Of a DNA stretch of 39,578 nucleotides, positions 21,933 through 30,925 are shown piece after piece. This DNA is from Andreprevotia sp. IGB-42 (GTDB lineage Bacteria; Pseudomonadota; Gammaproteobacteria; Burkholderiales; Chitinibacteraceae), in assembly GCF_009848685.1 (NCBI RefSeq), contig NZ_WXTX01000022.1, positions 1 to 39,578 on the forward strand, written 5' to 3'. The first letter of the stretch is position 1, and each line of letters opens with the position of its first letter. The notes beneath the pieces are model-generated. The model ran no database searches. It worked only from the letters and a program-made list of their open reading frames with translations, and was not told the DNA's origin. A program made the translations under genes and the position numbers.

Positions 21933-23384
21933 GTGAAAGAACAGATCCTCGTCAACGTCACGCCGATGGAAACCCGCGTTGCCACCATAGAAGAAGGCGT
22001 GGTGCAGGATATCCATATCGAGCGCGCCAGCCAGCGCGGCCTGGTCGGCAACATCTACCTGGGCGTGGTCAAGCGCGTGTTGCCGGGCATGCAGTCAGCC
22101 TTCATCGAAATCGGCCTGGAGCGCGCTGCCTTCCTGCACATTGCCGATGTGATCGAACAGCGCCAGCATCCCAATGACGTGATGCGCATCGAAAAACTGG
22201 TGCATGAAGGCCAGCCGGTGCTGGTGCAGGTAATCAAGGACCCGATCGGCACCAAGGGCGCCCGGCTGTCCACGCAGATCAGCATTGCCGGCCGCTTCCT
22301 GGTATTCCTGCCGCAGGAGCACCATATCGGCATTTCGCAACGCATCGAGGACGATGCAGAGCGCTCGCAACTGCGCGCGCGCATGGAAAAGCTGCTCAAT
22401 GGCGAGCATCAGGGCTATATCATCCGCACCTCGGCCGAACACGCCACTGACGCCGAGCTGCTGGCCGATATCGATTACCTGAACCGCATCTGGGCCGATA
22501 TCAAGCTCAAATCGCAAACGCTGCCCGCCACCTCGCTGCTTTTCCAGGATCTGTCGCTGCAGCTGCGCGTGCTGCGCGACATGGTCAACGATGAAACCGG
22601 CGCCGTACTGGTGGACAGCCGCGAGAACTTCGCCAAGATGACCGAGTTTTCTGCCGCCTTCGTCTCCGACGTCTTGCCGCGTGTGCAGCATTACGCCGGC
22701 GAGCGCCCGCTGCTGGAACTCTATGGCGTGGAAGCGGAAATCGAGCGCGCGCTGAGCCGCCGCGTAAACCTCAAGTTCGGTGGCTACCTGATCATCGACC
22801 AGACGGAGGCGATGACCACCATCGACGTGAACACCGGCGGCTTCGTCGGCACCCGTTCCTTCGACGACACCATCTTCAAGACCAACCTGGAAGCCACGCA
22901 AGTGATCGCGCGCCAGCTGCGGCTGCGCAACCTGGGGGGCATCATCATTGTCGATTTCATCGATATGGACAACGAAGAGCACAAGAGTGCGGTACTCGAT
23001 GAGCTGAAAAAGGCACTGGCGCGCGATCGTACCAAGGTGACCATCAGCAACTTCACCAGCCTGGGCCTGATCGAAATCACCCGCAAGCGCACGCGCGAAT
23101 CACTGGCACACGTGCTGTGCGAAACCTGCCCCACCTGCCAGGGTCGCGGCGAAATCAAGACCGCCGAAACGGTGTGCTACGAGATCCTGCGCGAAATCCT
23201 GCGCGAAGCACGCCAGTTCAATGCCAAGGAGTATCGTATCCTGGCATCGCAGAACGTGATCGACCTGTTCCTGGACGAAGAATCCGCCAGCCTGGCACAA
23301 CTGGCCGACTTCATCGGCAAGCCGATTTACCTGCTGGTCGAATCCGCGTACACGCAGGAACGCTTTGACGTAGTGCTGGTTTAG
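21933..23384 (+). CDS. rng: Ribonuclease G
   Basis: This 483 aa endoribonuclease of the RNase E/G family matures the 5' end of 16S rRNA and degrades mRNAs. It begins MKEQILVNVTPMETRVA with an embedded S1 domain (about 35-125, including GNIYLGVVKRVLPGMQSAFI). The catalytic region carries TTIDVNTGGFVGTRSFDDT and IIIVDFIDMDNEEHKSAVLD with the metal-binding aspartates. CETCPTCQGRG is the Zn-link. There is no C-terminal scaffold, as expected for RNase G rather than RNase E. The start is GTG, eight bases after the holA stop, so it may be co-transcribed with it. Confidence 0.95.
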   Translation: MKEQILVNVTPMETRVATIEEGVVQDIHIERASQRGLVGNIYLGVVKRVLPGMQSAFIEIGLERAAFLHIADVIEQRQHPNDVMRIEKLVHEGQPVLVQVIKDPIGTKGARLSTQISIAGRFLVFLPQEHHIGISQRIEDDAERSQLRARMEKLLNGEHQGYIIRTSAEHATDAELLADIDYLNRIWADIKLKSQTLPATSLLFQDLSLQLRVLRDMVNDETGAVLVDSRENFAKMTEFSAAFVSDVLPRVQHYAGERPLLELYGVEAEIERALSRRVNLKFGGYLIIDQTEAMTTIDVNTGGFVGTRSFDDTIFKTNLEATQVIARQLRLRNLGGIIIVDFIDMDNEEHKSAVLDELKKALARDRTKVTISNFTSLGLIEITRKRTRESLAHVLCETCPTCQGRGEIKTAETVCYEILREILREARQFNAKEYRILASQNVIDLFLDEESASLAQLADFIGKPIYLLVESAYTQERFDVVLV

Positions 23385-23421
23385 CCCGGCACCGGCTGCC
23401 CGCACACCTATCCCCTTGCAA

Positions 23422-23442
23422 CGGATCCACCACGTGGATCCG
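23422..23442 (+). other. Perfect 9-bp inverted repeat between rng and the acyltransferase
   Basis: CGGATCCAC / GTGGATCCG with a 3-base CAC loop lies 37 bases after the rng stop and 32 bases before the next start codon. There is no following T-tract, so it is better called a stem-loop or possible protein-binding site than a clear terminator. Confidence 0.45.
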
Positions 23443-23474
23443 CCGCCTTGATCCACGAGCCTGCAGACTTTCCG

Positions 23475-24554
23475 ATGCGCTTTGACAATATCAACCTGTT
23501 GCGGGCATTTGCCGCAATCGCCGTGGTTGTCTATCACGTGATCGAGCACACCAACTGGGTCTCGTTTCCGCACGGAGGCCCCTGGGTGATTTTCCGGCTG
23601 GGCTGGATGGGCGTTGACCTGTTCTTTGTCATCAGCGGGTTCCTGATCACCTACAGCGCGTTGCTGCTTTATCGCAAAACGCCCGCAACGTTCGCCAGCA
23701 ACTACTGGCGCCGCCGCCTTACCCGTATCCTGCCGCTGTATCTGTTGACGATGACGCTGTGGATCGCGTTCTGCTGGGATGGGTTTTTCCTGCAGGACAC
23801 GCGCGACTGGGTGTGGCAACTCTTTACCCACCTGACCTTCATCCACAGTTTCTGGCCGGAAACGCATGGCGCCATCGATGGCGCCAACTGGAGCCTGGCG
23901 CTGGAAATGCAGTTCTACCTGCTGATCGCACTGTTGATCCGCTGGATAGACCGCACACCGGGCTGGCTGATCTGGGTCATCGGCATCAGCATTGCCTGGG
24001 CGTGGCGCGCCACCATGCTGGTGCTTTACGGCCACGGGGAAACCTTTACCCTGTTCCTGCACATCACCCAATTGCCCGGAACGCTGGATGAATTTGGCGC
24101 CGGCATGTTCCTGGCCAAGTATGTACTGGCGCAACGCGATAAAGCCATCAATCAATCATGGCGCCCCAGCCGGCAAACGCTGGGCTGGCTGGCTGCTTGT
24201 CTGCTCGCAGGTTATGTCACCATGAAGGTGTTCTGGGCGGGCGGCGCGTACTGGGACAAGGCGCATATGGTCATATTCTGGCGCACCCTGCTGGCAACAG
24301 CGTTGATGTGCGTGCTCGCCCTTGCCATCTACCTGCCCCAGGTCATCGCCATGCGCTGGATGCACCCTGTCGATCAACTGGGCGAAATCAGCTACGGCAT
24401 TTACCTCTGGCACCTGTTCGCCATCCAGTTTGCTGCCGGTATCAGTGGCATCACTTCGCTGCAAACCCTGGTGGTGGTGCTGGCGCTGACTCTGCTCGCG
24501 GCAATGTGCTCATGGCACTATATGGAAAAACCCATCATGGAGATGGCCCGCTGA
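23475..24554 (+). CDS. Acyltransferase family 3 (OafA/NodX-type) membrane protein
   Basis: This integral membrane protein of 359 aa has about ten hydrophobic helices. It shows the Acyl_transf_3 start (MRFDNINLLRAFAAIAVVVY followed by HVIEH with the key histidine), then GWMGVDLFFVISGFLITYSA and YWRRRLTRILPLYLL. Later come WSLALEMQFYLL and GEISYGIYLWHLFAIQF. Such proteins O-acetylate or otherwise acylate surface glycans such as O-antigen, exopolysaccharide or peptidoglycan. It is convergent with the polysaccharide operon, which makes a glycan of that pathway a plausible acceptor, but this is inference. ATG 23475 was chosen over the upstream TTG because the family N-terminus starts there. Confidence 0.92.
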   Translation: MRFDNINLLRAFAAIAVVVYHVIEHTNWVSFPHGGPWVIFRLGWMGVDLFFVISGFLITYSALLLYRKTPATFASNYWRRRLTRILPLYLLTMTLWIAFCWDGFFLQDTRDWVWQLFTHLTFIHSFWPETHGAIDGANWSLALEMQFYLLIALLIRWIDRTPGWLIWVIGISIAWAWRATMLVLYGHGETFTLFLHITQLPGTLDEFGAGMFLAKYVLAQRDKAINQSWRPSRQTLGWLAACLLAGYVTMKVFWAGGAYWDKAHMVIFWRTLLATALMCVLALAIYLPQVIAMRWMHPVDQLGEISYGIYLWHLFAIQFAAGISGITSLQTLVVVLALTLLAAMCSWHYMEKPIMEMAR

Positions 24555-24607
24555 CACGCTGCAGGCTGATGGCAGGCGCACGAACAACCTGCCAGGATGC
24601 GCACGAT

Positions 24608-24649
24608 GCATCAACCAGGCAGGCATGGTTTTGGCAACCCGGTTGATGC
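24608..24649. terminator. Nested inverted repeat between convergent genes
   Basis: GCATCAACC (24608-24616) is the exact reverse complement of GGTTGATGC (24641-24649). Inside the loop a smaller GGTT...AACC pairing is also possible. It lies between the acyltransferase stop and the WbsX-like stop, where a bidirectional terminator would be expected. There is no clear T-tract on either strand. Confidence 0.4.
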
Positions 24650-24707
24650 GAACACCAGCCAGCAACGCCAAATCCCTTACACTCCCGGGAGAAATGGTTG
24701 GTGAGGC

Positions 24708-25988
24708 TTACTCCAGCCAGCCCAGTAACCGCGCCACCGGCATCAATGCACGCTTGAGACGCTGATTCTTGTTCACCACATAGCGCAAGCGCAGATACGC
24801 CCTGCTGCGCAAGCCATTGGCAAGCAGTTGCTTCGGCGCCGCAGTGAAGCTGAATGCAGCCCATGGTGCATCTGCGGGTGCATCCCCTTGCGGTTGCGCG
24901 CCAGCCAGCATGGCCTGGGTAAACTCAGCCGGGGCCTCTCCCTGCTGCAACGCAGCCTGCGTGGCCTGGAGCCAGGCATGCCCGTAGCGCAAATCGGGCT
25001 CGAGATGGCAGCCCTCCCCCCACTCGTTCCACGCATTGATGAAGACGGCAGGCACCGGCAGGTGTTGATCCTGCCGGGCCTGGTCAATCAGCGCGGCCAG
25101 CCACGCGCGATAAAGAACAGGATGGCTACCGTAATAGCAATGCCCGTACCGCAGGCGGCGAGCGGTATTATCCCAACTGGGCATCACGCAGCGAAAACGC
25201 GGGTAGGCCACCGCAGGTTTCGCCAACGCAAACCGCGCCGCATCGGCGTAACTGAAAATGCGTCCGCCAAAATCGGCAGGCTTGCCGGTCTGGCTATCAG
25301 CCAGTTCGGCAGCAATCATGCCGTGTGGCGGGAACTCCACCGCAGCATCGAAACCATGCACGGTCGGGTCACCAATACCGAAACTCTGCACCGCACACAG
25401 GTAAGGGTCGCCCACCCCCAGCGCACGGCATGCATCACGCCAGCGCCGCACCATGGCTGCGGGGTCCGGCAGGATATCGATGCGGTACACCAGCAACACC
25501 GGCCGGCCGTTGAAACGGATATAGCGCGGATCGGCAAAATAGCGGGCGACATCGTTGATCATCGCCAGATCGTCCTCGGGCGAGTGCTCCTGCGCGATCA
25601 GGATGTTGCGTTCGTCGCCATTCCAGCGGCGGGTCCAGTTTTCATTGGCCCAGCACAGACAGAAAGGATGGTCGGGTGCGCCACCGGCCAGCATGGCTTC
25701 CAGCGGTTGCTCGAGCAACCGCTTGCCATTGAACCAGTAGTAGTGGAAACAGAAACCGGTAATGCCGTATCGCGCCGCCAGGGCGGCCTGTTCGGCGCGC
25801 GCAGCATCCAGCCGCAGATCATAGAAACCCAGATCAGCAGGCAAATGCGGCTGGTAATGCCCGTCAAAGTTGGGCTGGGCGCGTACCACATTGGTCCACT
25901 CGGTAAAGCCTTTACCCCACCACGCATCATTCTCGGGAATGGGATGAAACTGCGGCAGGTGGAAAGCGATCAGCTGTACATCATTCAT
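24708..25988 (-). CDS. WbsX-like / GH99-like domain polysaccharide biosynthesis protein
   Basis: This 426 aa protein has the family hallmark start (MNDVQLIAFHLPQFHPIPEN), then WWGKGFTEWTNVVRAQPNF, ITGFCFHYYWFNGKRLLEQP, FCLCWANENWTRRWNGDERN and FINAWNEWGEGCHLEPDLRY. These define WbsX-type proteins (glycoside-hydrolase-99-like TIM barrels) found in O-antigen and exopolysaccharide clusters, annotated as glycosyltransferases or endo-acting enzymes. The true reaction is unsettled. ATG 25988 overlaps the TGA of the upstream gene in a 4-base ATGA. It is the last gene of the polysaccharide operon and ends in a basic amphipathic helix (RLKRALMPVARLLGWLE). Confidence 0.88.
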   Translation of the reverse strand: MNDVQLIAFHLPQFHPIPENDAWWGKGFTEWTNVVRAQPNFDGHYQPHLPADLGFYDLRLDAARAEQAALAARYGITGFCFHYYWFNGKRLLEQPLEAMLAGGAPDHPFCLCWANENWTRRWNGDERNILIAQEHSPEDDLAMINDVARYFADPRYIRFNGRPVLLVYRIDILPDPAAMVRRWRDACRALGVGDPYLCAVQSFGIGDPTVHGFDAAVEFPPHGMIAAELADSQTGKPADFGGRIFSYADAARFALAKPAVAYPRFRCVMPSWDNTARRLRYGHCYYGSHPVLYRAWLAALIDQARQDQHLPVPAVFINAWNEWGEGCHLEPDLRYGHAWLQATQAALQQGEAPAEFTQAMLAGAQPQGDAPADAPWAAFSFTAAPKQLLANGLRSRAYLRLRYVVNKNQRLKRALMPVARLLGWLE

Positions 25989-28165
25989 TGCCAGCGCTCC
26001 CTGCTGATCAGGCGCCACAGGCGGTAGATCATGCTCATGGTCAATTCCAGTCCCCAGCCGGCGAGGCGACGTTGCCAGCGCTTCAAGCGTGGTGTCGTCG
26101 CCAGCTTGATCCTTAAAAAGCCATGCGCATTGAACATGGCCTGCCGCATCGAATCGGGAAACGCATTTGCCAACCCCAGCGCAACACCCTTGGTCGCGAA
26201 TGAACGCGCCACCGGCATGAACCCGCCTTGCAATGCACGCCGTGGCAGCAAGGCGGCATAATCGGACGCCATCTCGGCGCAGCTGCGATGCGCTTGCGCG
26301 CCAAGGCCGCTGCGGGCCACCGCCAGCAATGCAGGATCAGCATGCAGGCGGCGGATGACGCCAGCGTAGCTGGCAGCCGTTGGCTCGCACAGGAAGCCGT
26401 TGCTGCCATCGATTACGCGTTCCGGGTAGGCGCCATGCGCAGGCGCAATCGGCGGGATGCCCGCGCACATCAGTTCGCTGAGTGTATAGCTGAAGGTTTC
26501 CGGCCAGATGCTCATCAGCAGGCCTGCATCCGGAGCCAGCTCAGCCAGCAGCGCCGGCAATGCCTGGCGCTTGTAGCGCGGTATCACGGTAATCCCGCGC
26601 TTGTTGGCAAACTGGGCGCCACTTTCACCACAGCCAAGCAGGATGACCTCCGCATGCGCGGTGATTTGCGGCAGCAATGCTTCAAACAGCTTCAATCCCT
26701 TGTGCTCGGTCAGCGCTCCCAGCACCACCAGCTTCAGCTTGCCTCCGGCGACATGAGCTGCGGGTACCGGCACGGCCGCCGGGGACCACGCCATGCCATG
26801 CGGTATCACCTGCGGCGCCAGCGCGAGCAACGCCGGTTCCAGTTCGCCATAGTGATCAATCACCGATTGCGACGGCGCAATCAGCCTGACCTGCTGCGTA
26901 CGAACCGTATCAAGATAGGCGCTGCGCAAGGACAGCCACTCGGCTGGCAGGACCGAGCGGAACAGATTGTTGATCGGGTTGCTGGCCGTACAGGCAGCAA
27001 GGCGATCCGGTGTGCAGCTGCGGCACGTTCCGCCGAAATGGATGTATAGCGCAGGGCAATAGGGGTAAAACTCGTGCCAGACATGTAGCGTTGGCAAGCC
27101 GGTACGCAATACGTCCAGCGAATGCCCGATCAGCGAAGAAACGATGACACTATCCACCAGATAGGTCTGGATAATCTCGCGGATTGCCGCTGCATATTCA
27201 TGATGGTGCTGTGCAGTCGCGCAGATGCCGTCAGCAAAATCCCATACCCGCACCGGCTCGCCATGCGTAATATCCAGAAACAGTGCCAGACGTTGCCCAT
27301 ACAGGCCGACACTGCCGATCGACTTCAGGATCAGGTTCTGCCGATCTGGCGTGGCATCACAGTAATCGTGCACCCAGCGTTCAAGCCCGCCGCCCCAGCT
27401 ATGCATGACGTGCAGCTGCACCGGCCGGCCATCGAGCAACGCATCCGGCAAAGGCAGTTCACCCAGCACACGGTAACGCAGCGGATTGGCATGCTCGAAA
27501 GCGCGCACGCGCGCCTCGAGTTGCGGCGGCGTGGCGAAATCGAGCGCATCCCCCGGCCAATCGAGCAGCAACACGTCGCTCAGCCCGTGACTGCCTCCCA
27601 GCAATTGCAGCGTCTGGCCCAACGCAACCCGCCCTTGCAGCTGGCGCAAATCCGCCTGGAGGCCGCGCGCCCGCGCGCACCATTCGGCGCGCAGGTACAG
27701 GCAAACCGGCGATGCCACCGGCACCGTCCAGGCCATGCCGGTGCTCTCGTTGAGCAGTATCCGGTCAAGCAGCGCCAACTCGTCTTCAGGCTGTTTGAAA
27801 TCGGGCTGGTGCAAAGCAAAGCCGCGGCAACATGCAGAAAGCGTGGCAAACCCGGGGCTGGCCGCAACGGCGCCAGCCAGGCGCACGTCCCAGGTATGGG
27901 GCAAGCGCACCCCCCCCGCCAGCAACAGCAGGTCGCCTTGCTCAGCCAGCCGGGCGCAGGTCAACGGCCCGCCAGCATCGAGGATACGCACTCCCGGGCT
28001 ATCGAGCATGGCTGACGCTGCAGGCAATGCGCGCAATGCGGATAACTGGTCTGCGCTGACAACCAGCGTGACTACCTGCTGCTGCACGCTGTGCGCCAGA
28101 CAATCCTCCAGCGTGGCAAGCGTAGCCGCTGGCTTGTCCGCAGCCAGCAAGTACACCGTTGCCAT
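25985..28165 (-). CDS. Large glycosyltransferase with C-terminal GT4 domain
   Basis: This 725 aa protein has a C-terminal GT-B Rossmann domain of family 4 (about residues 475-640): KLKLVVLGALTEHKGLKLFE, EVILLGCGESGAQF, and the donor-binding PETFSYTLSELMCAGIPPIA with the EX7E pattern. The N-terminal 450 residues start like a Rossmann strand (MATVYLLAADKPAATLATLE). They include a segment HVWHEFYPYCPALYIHFGGT followed by CRSC, seen in some O-antigen glycosyltransferases. It probably transfers a hexose to the growing chain; substrate unknown. ATG 28165 is 2 bases after the upstream stop. The C-terminus is basic and aromatic (MIYRLWRLISRERWQ), possibly membrane-associated. Confidence 0.82.
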   Translation of the reverse strand: MATVYLLAADKPAATLATLEDCLAHSVQQQVVTLVVSADQLSALRALPAASAMLDSPGVRILDAGGPLTCARLAEQGDLLLLAGGVRLPHTWDVRLAGAVAASPGFATLSACCRGFALHQPDFKQPEDELALLDRILLNESTGMAWTVPVASPVCLYLRAEWCARARGLQADLRQLQGRVALGQTLQLLGGSHGLSDVLLLDWPGDALDFATPPQLEARVRAFEHANPLRYRVLGELPLPDALLDGRPVQLHVMHSWGGGLERWVHDYCDATPDRQNLILKSIGSVGLYGQRLALFLDITHGEPVRVWDFADGICATAQHHHEYAAAIREIIQTYLVDSVIVSSLIGHSLDVLRTGLPTLHVWHEFYPYCPALYIHFGGTCRSCTPDRLAACTASNPINNLFRSVLPAEWLSLRSAYLDTVRTQQVRLIAPSQSVIDHYGELEPALLALAPQVIPHGMAWSPAAVPVPAAHVAGGKLKLVVLGALTEHKGLKLFEALLPQITAHAEVILLGCGESGAQFANKRGITVIPRYKRQALPALLAELAPDAGLLMSIWPETFSYTLSELMCAGIPPIAPAHGAYPERVIDGSNGFLCEPTAASYAGVIRRLHADPALLAVARSGLGAQAHRSCAEMASDYAALLPRRALQGGFMPVARSFATKGVALGLANAFPDSMRQAMFNAHGFLRIKLATTPRLKRWQRRLAGWGLELTMSMIYRLWRLISRERWQ

Positions 28166-28167
28166 AT

Positions 28168-29343
28168 TCAAGCCAGTCGCAACGAGCGGGCGAGCGCACC
28201 CAGTTTCTTTGCCAGCTTCCAAGAGCGCGAATTATGGATCAGGCGCAACGCCTCCCGCTGGCGATACAGCTCGTTGCGCAGCAGCTCCGGCGAGTTCTCT
28301 TCGCCCAGCTCGTCGTGCGCTTCGGTCACCTGGTACCAGTGATGGTAGCTGCGCTCCGGATCATCGCAATTGAACGGATCCGGGAAGGCCTTGAGCAGAT
28401 CCTGGCGGGTGCGATAGAGCACGCGCTGACGCTGTTCCACCTTGATACCATTGCCGAATACGCCGTATACACAGGGAATCCGCCCCAGCTCGCTCTGGCC
28501 GCTCTTTTCGCATTCCGCGATATACCACTCGCGCATCGCCCACAGCGTAGGGCTATCACTACCGTACTTCTTGAGCATGATGGCTTGCGCACCGCTATCG
28601 AATCCGGAGAAATGATACAGGCGCAAAGGCAGGCCATTTACCAGCAATCCGTCGGGCAACTCGCCAGTCACCTTGCGATGAGACAGGTTCCAGGTCGCCA
28701 CGTTGTAGCCCGGATCGCGCACTACATGGATGTCTTCGAACAGGCAGGGCGCGAGATCAACCCAGCGCTGGTCGGTGAAAATGCCACCGGGGATATCGTC
28801 ATAGCAGTGTTCCAGCAGGCGGTCCGCCCACCAGTCGATGAAACGGCGGCCCTCACCACTATTGCGCACCCCCAGGAAGCCGAGATTGAATACGCCATGC
28901 TTGAGGCTGCAGATCTCGTTGTCGATCACGGTTTCCGGCGTGACTTCGGGTTCGGTCTGATGCGGCGTCAACAGCACGCTGGCCTGGTCAAGCTTGTCGA
29001 TCAGCGGGGTCAATGGCGCAAACACCACCATATCCGGGTCGAGATAGAACGCCTTGTCAGCCTTGCCCTGCTTGAACAGCCAGCGGAAAGCCGGGCCCTT
29101 GACTGCGGTGCACAGCTCAACCACCGAATGCATGAATGCCCAACGGGAGAAATCGGGAATCTCCAGCTGATCGGAAGTGACCACGCTGTCGAAGGGCTCC
29201 TTGTCCAGATCAAGCCAATCCGGCCGGGTGTCCGACAACAGCAGCATGAAATGGGAGTCAGGATGATGATGCTTGACCGATGCGGCAAGCACCCGCGCCT
29301 TGGGCAAATAATTGGTGGTAATGCTGGTAAAGAAAACAACCAT
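28168..29343 (-). CDS. Putative GT-A fold glycosyltransferase (GT8-like)
   Basis: This 391 aa protein starts VVFFTSITTNYLPKARVLAA and has the metal/nucleotide-sugar motif DPD in AFYLDPDMVVFAPLTPL (102-104). Further on are HGVFNLGFLGVRNSGEGRRF, FIDWWADRLLEHC and GIFTDQRWVDLAP. These features match a family of GT-A enzymes related to GT8 that are common in O-antigen clusters. Donor and linkage are unknown. The C-terminus carries SRSWKLAKKLGALARSLR, a motif often seen at the end of polysaccharide-assembly proteins. It is 43 bases after the methyltransferase gene and 2 bases before the GT4 gene. Confidence 0.83.
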   Translation of the reverse strand: MVVFFTSITTNYLPKARVLAASVKHHHPDSHFMLLLSDTRPDWLDLDKEPFDSVVTSDQLEIPDFSRWAFMHSVVELCTAVKGPAFRWLFKQGKADKAFYLDPDMVVFAPLTPLIDKLDQASVLLTPHQTEPEVTPETVIDNEICSLKHGVFNLGFLGVRNSGEGRRFIDWWADRLLEHCYDDIPGGIFTDQRWVDLAPCLFEDIHVVRDPGYNVATWNLSHRKVTGELPDGLLVNGLPLRLYHFSGFDSGAQAIMLKKYGSDSPTLWAMREWYIAECEKSGQSELGRIPCVYGVFGNGIKVEQRQRVLYRTRQDLLKAFPDPFNCDDPERSYHHWYQVTEAHDELGEENSPELLRNELYRQREALRLIHNSRSWKLAKKLGALARSLRLA

Positions 29344-29386
29344 GTCAATGATATCCAGTAGTTCGCGGGCTTGCGCCCGGGCGTTT

Positions 29387-30868
29387 TCAAAGGGAAATTC
29401 GTGTCAATCCGAGCAAGCGCCCAAGGCGCCATAGTTTGCTGTGGCGCACGCCGGCAAGCATGCCTTCGGCACGATCCAGCTGCAGTTGCAATGCGTCCCG
29501 CGATTGCTGCAATGCACAATTTGATTGCTGCTGCTCCGCCAGCTGTTGCCGCAGCGCGGCCAGCGCGGCTTCAAATCGTGCGTATTCAAGCGCGTGCTGG
29601 GTATCCGCATCGGCACGTTCGGTTTGCAGCGTTGCCACGGCATGCTCCAGCCGCAGTCCGTCATGCCGCGACTGCGCGAGCTGTTGTCCAAGCACGCTGG
29701 CCTCTGGCACTTGGGGCCAGCCCATTTCCAGTGCCAGCACGGTTTCTTCGTGCATGCAGGCTGCCAGCGGCGGCAATGGCAATATCAACGCCGGGTCTTC
29801 GCTGAATACGGCAAACAGCAATTGCGCGTCGTCCGGGCTGGCAGACATGGCCAGCATGCCGTGGACGTCCAGTATCTCGCCCTGGGATGGTTGCCACTGC
29901 CATAACACGCGACCAGCCCGATCCATCAAGCGCACACCATACAGACGCAGCACGCCGGGGCGGTCGGCCGGGTCGATCCGCAGCGCCCGCAACGGGGCAC
30001 TCAGCTGCGGCAAGGGAAAGTGCAAGGTCTGGCGTCCGACACCCGTCAGACCGAACGTGCTCACGCTATCCGCTTCGGTGAATACCGGCGCAAGAGTATC
30101 TGCGTCGGCGGCAGCGGCCCAGTAAACCTGGGCCAGAAAATGCGGTGCCTCAACCTGCGGCAATACTTCCGCAGCCTCCGGCGCTACGCCAGCAGTACCG
30201 GCAAGCACGACAAACTGGTAGGCATGTGCATCCACGCGCGCACAAAGATAACGTTGCACCGCTGGCGGCAGCCGGTCTGCATAGCCGGGGTCAAATTCGC
30301 TCCACGGCAATGGACGCACCACGGAATGCCAGCCGCGCGCAGCCAGGCCCGCCGACTGCAACAGCCTTTGCAAGGAGCGGCGCGTGAAGAAACGCAAGTG
30401 CGTGCTGTCCAGCAAGCCTTCGTTGCGATACAGGAAGTCTCCGCCAAGCAATTCGGCGATCACGCCCACATAACCCACATTGGGGATGGAAATGATGATC
30501 TCGCCATCATCGGCCAACAGGGTGGTCAGCGCGGCCAGCACGGATTCGGGCCTGGTCACATGCTCCAGCACGTCAGCACACACGATATAGCGGTAGCGCC
30601 GCTCGCCCAATGCGGCGAGCGCACAGGGCGCGGTCAGGTCGAGCAGCCAGATGTCGCGATAATGCGATTGAGCGCGCTCAAGTTCAGCCTGGTTGTAGGT
30701 GATGCCATCGACCATGGGCCAGCCATGCGCGAGCAGATAACGCCCCAGCGCGCCGCTGCCGGTTCCCACATCCAGTACCGCGCCGGGCGCCTGGATCAGC
30801 TGGGTGACATGGCTGAGCGAATCCCCCGCAGTGCCTGCGACTTCCCTTTCGTATACGTGCGTTTCCAT
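29387..30868 (-). CDS. SAM-dependent methyltransferase with C-terminal coiled coil
   Basis: This protein of about 493 aa starts with a class I methyltransferase domain: SAM motif I VLDVGTGSGALGRYLLAHGW from residue 31, YIVCADVLEHVTRPESVLAA, and DDGEIIISIPNVGYVGVIAE. A beta-rich middle region of unknown function follows (about 225-400). The last 85 residues form a clear coiled coil (about 407-475, Leu/Gln/Glu/Ala-rich) ending in SKLWRLGRLLGLTR. The ATG at 30868 is preferred because GGAG lies 8-11 bases upstream; two in-frame ATGs exist 18 and 33 bases earlier. Beside Wzm/Wzt, a chain-terminating or chain-modifying methyltransferase is plausible by analogy with WbdD. Confidence 0.83.
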   Translation of the reverse strand: METHVYEREVAGTAGDSLSHVTQLIQAPGAVLDVGTGSGALGRYLLAHGWPMVDGITYNQAELERAQSHYRDIWLLDLTAPCALAALGERRYRYIVCADVLEHVTRPESVLAALTTLLADDGEIIISIPNVGYVGVIAELLGGDFLYRNEGLLDSTHLRFFTRRSLQRLLQSAGLAARGWHSVVRPLPWSEFDPGYADRLPPAVQRYLCARVDAHAYQFVVLAGTAGVAPEAAEVLPQVEAPHFLAQVYWAAAADADTLAPVFTEADSVSTFGLTGVGRQTLHFPLPQLSAPLRALRIDPADRPGVLRLYGVRLMDRAGRVLWQWQPSQGEILDVHGMLAMSASPDDAQLLFAVFSEDPALILPLPPLAACMHEETVLALEMGWPQVPEASVLGQQLAQSRHDGLRLEHAVATLQTERADADTQHALEYARFEAALAALRQQLAEQQQSNCALQQSRDALQLQLDRAEGMLAGVRHSKLWRLGRLLGLTRISL

Positions 30869-30925
30869 TACTTCACTCCGAACCATGGCACGACAGCACA
30901 CGGCATGCGGCCGGCCTGTGCGCGC

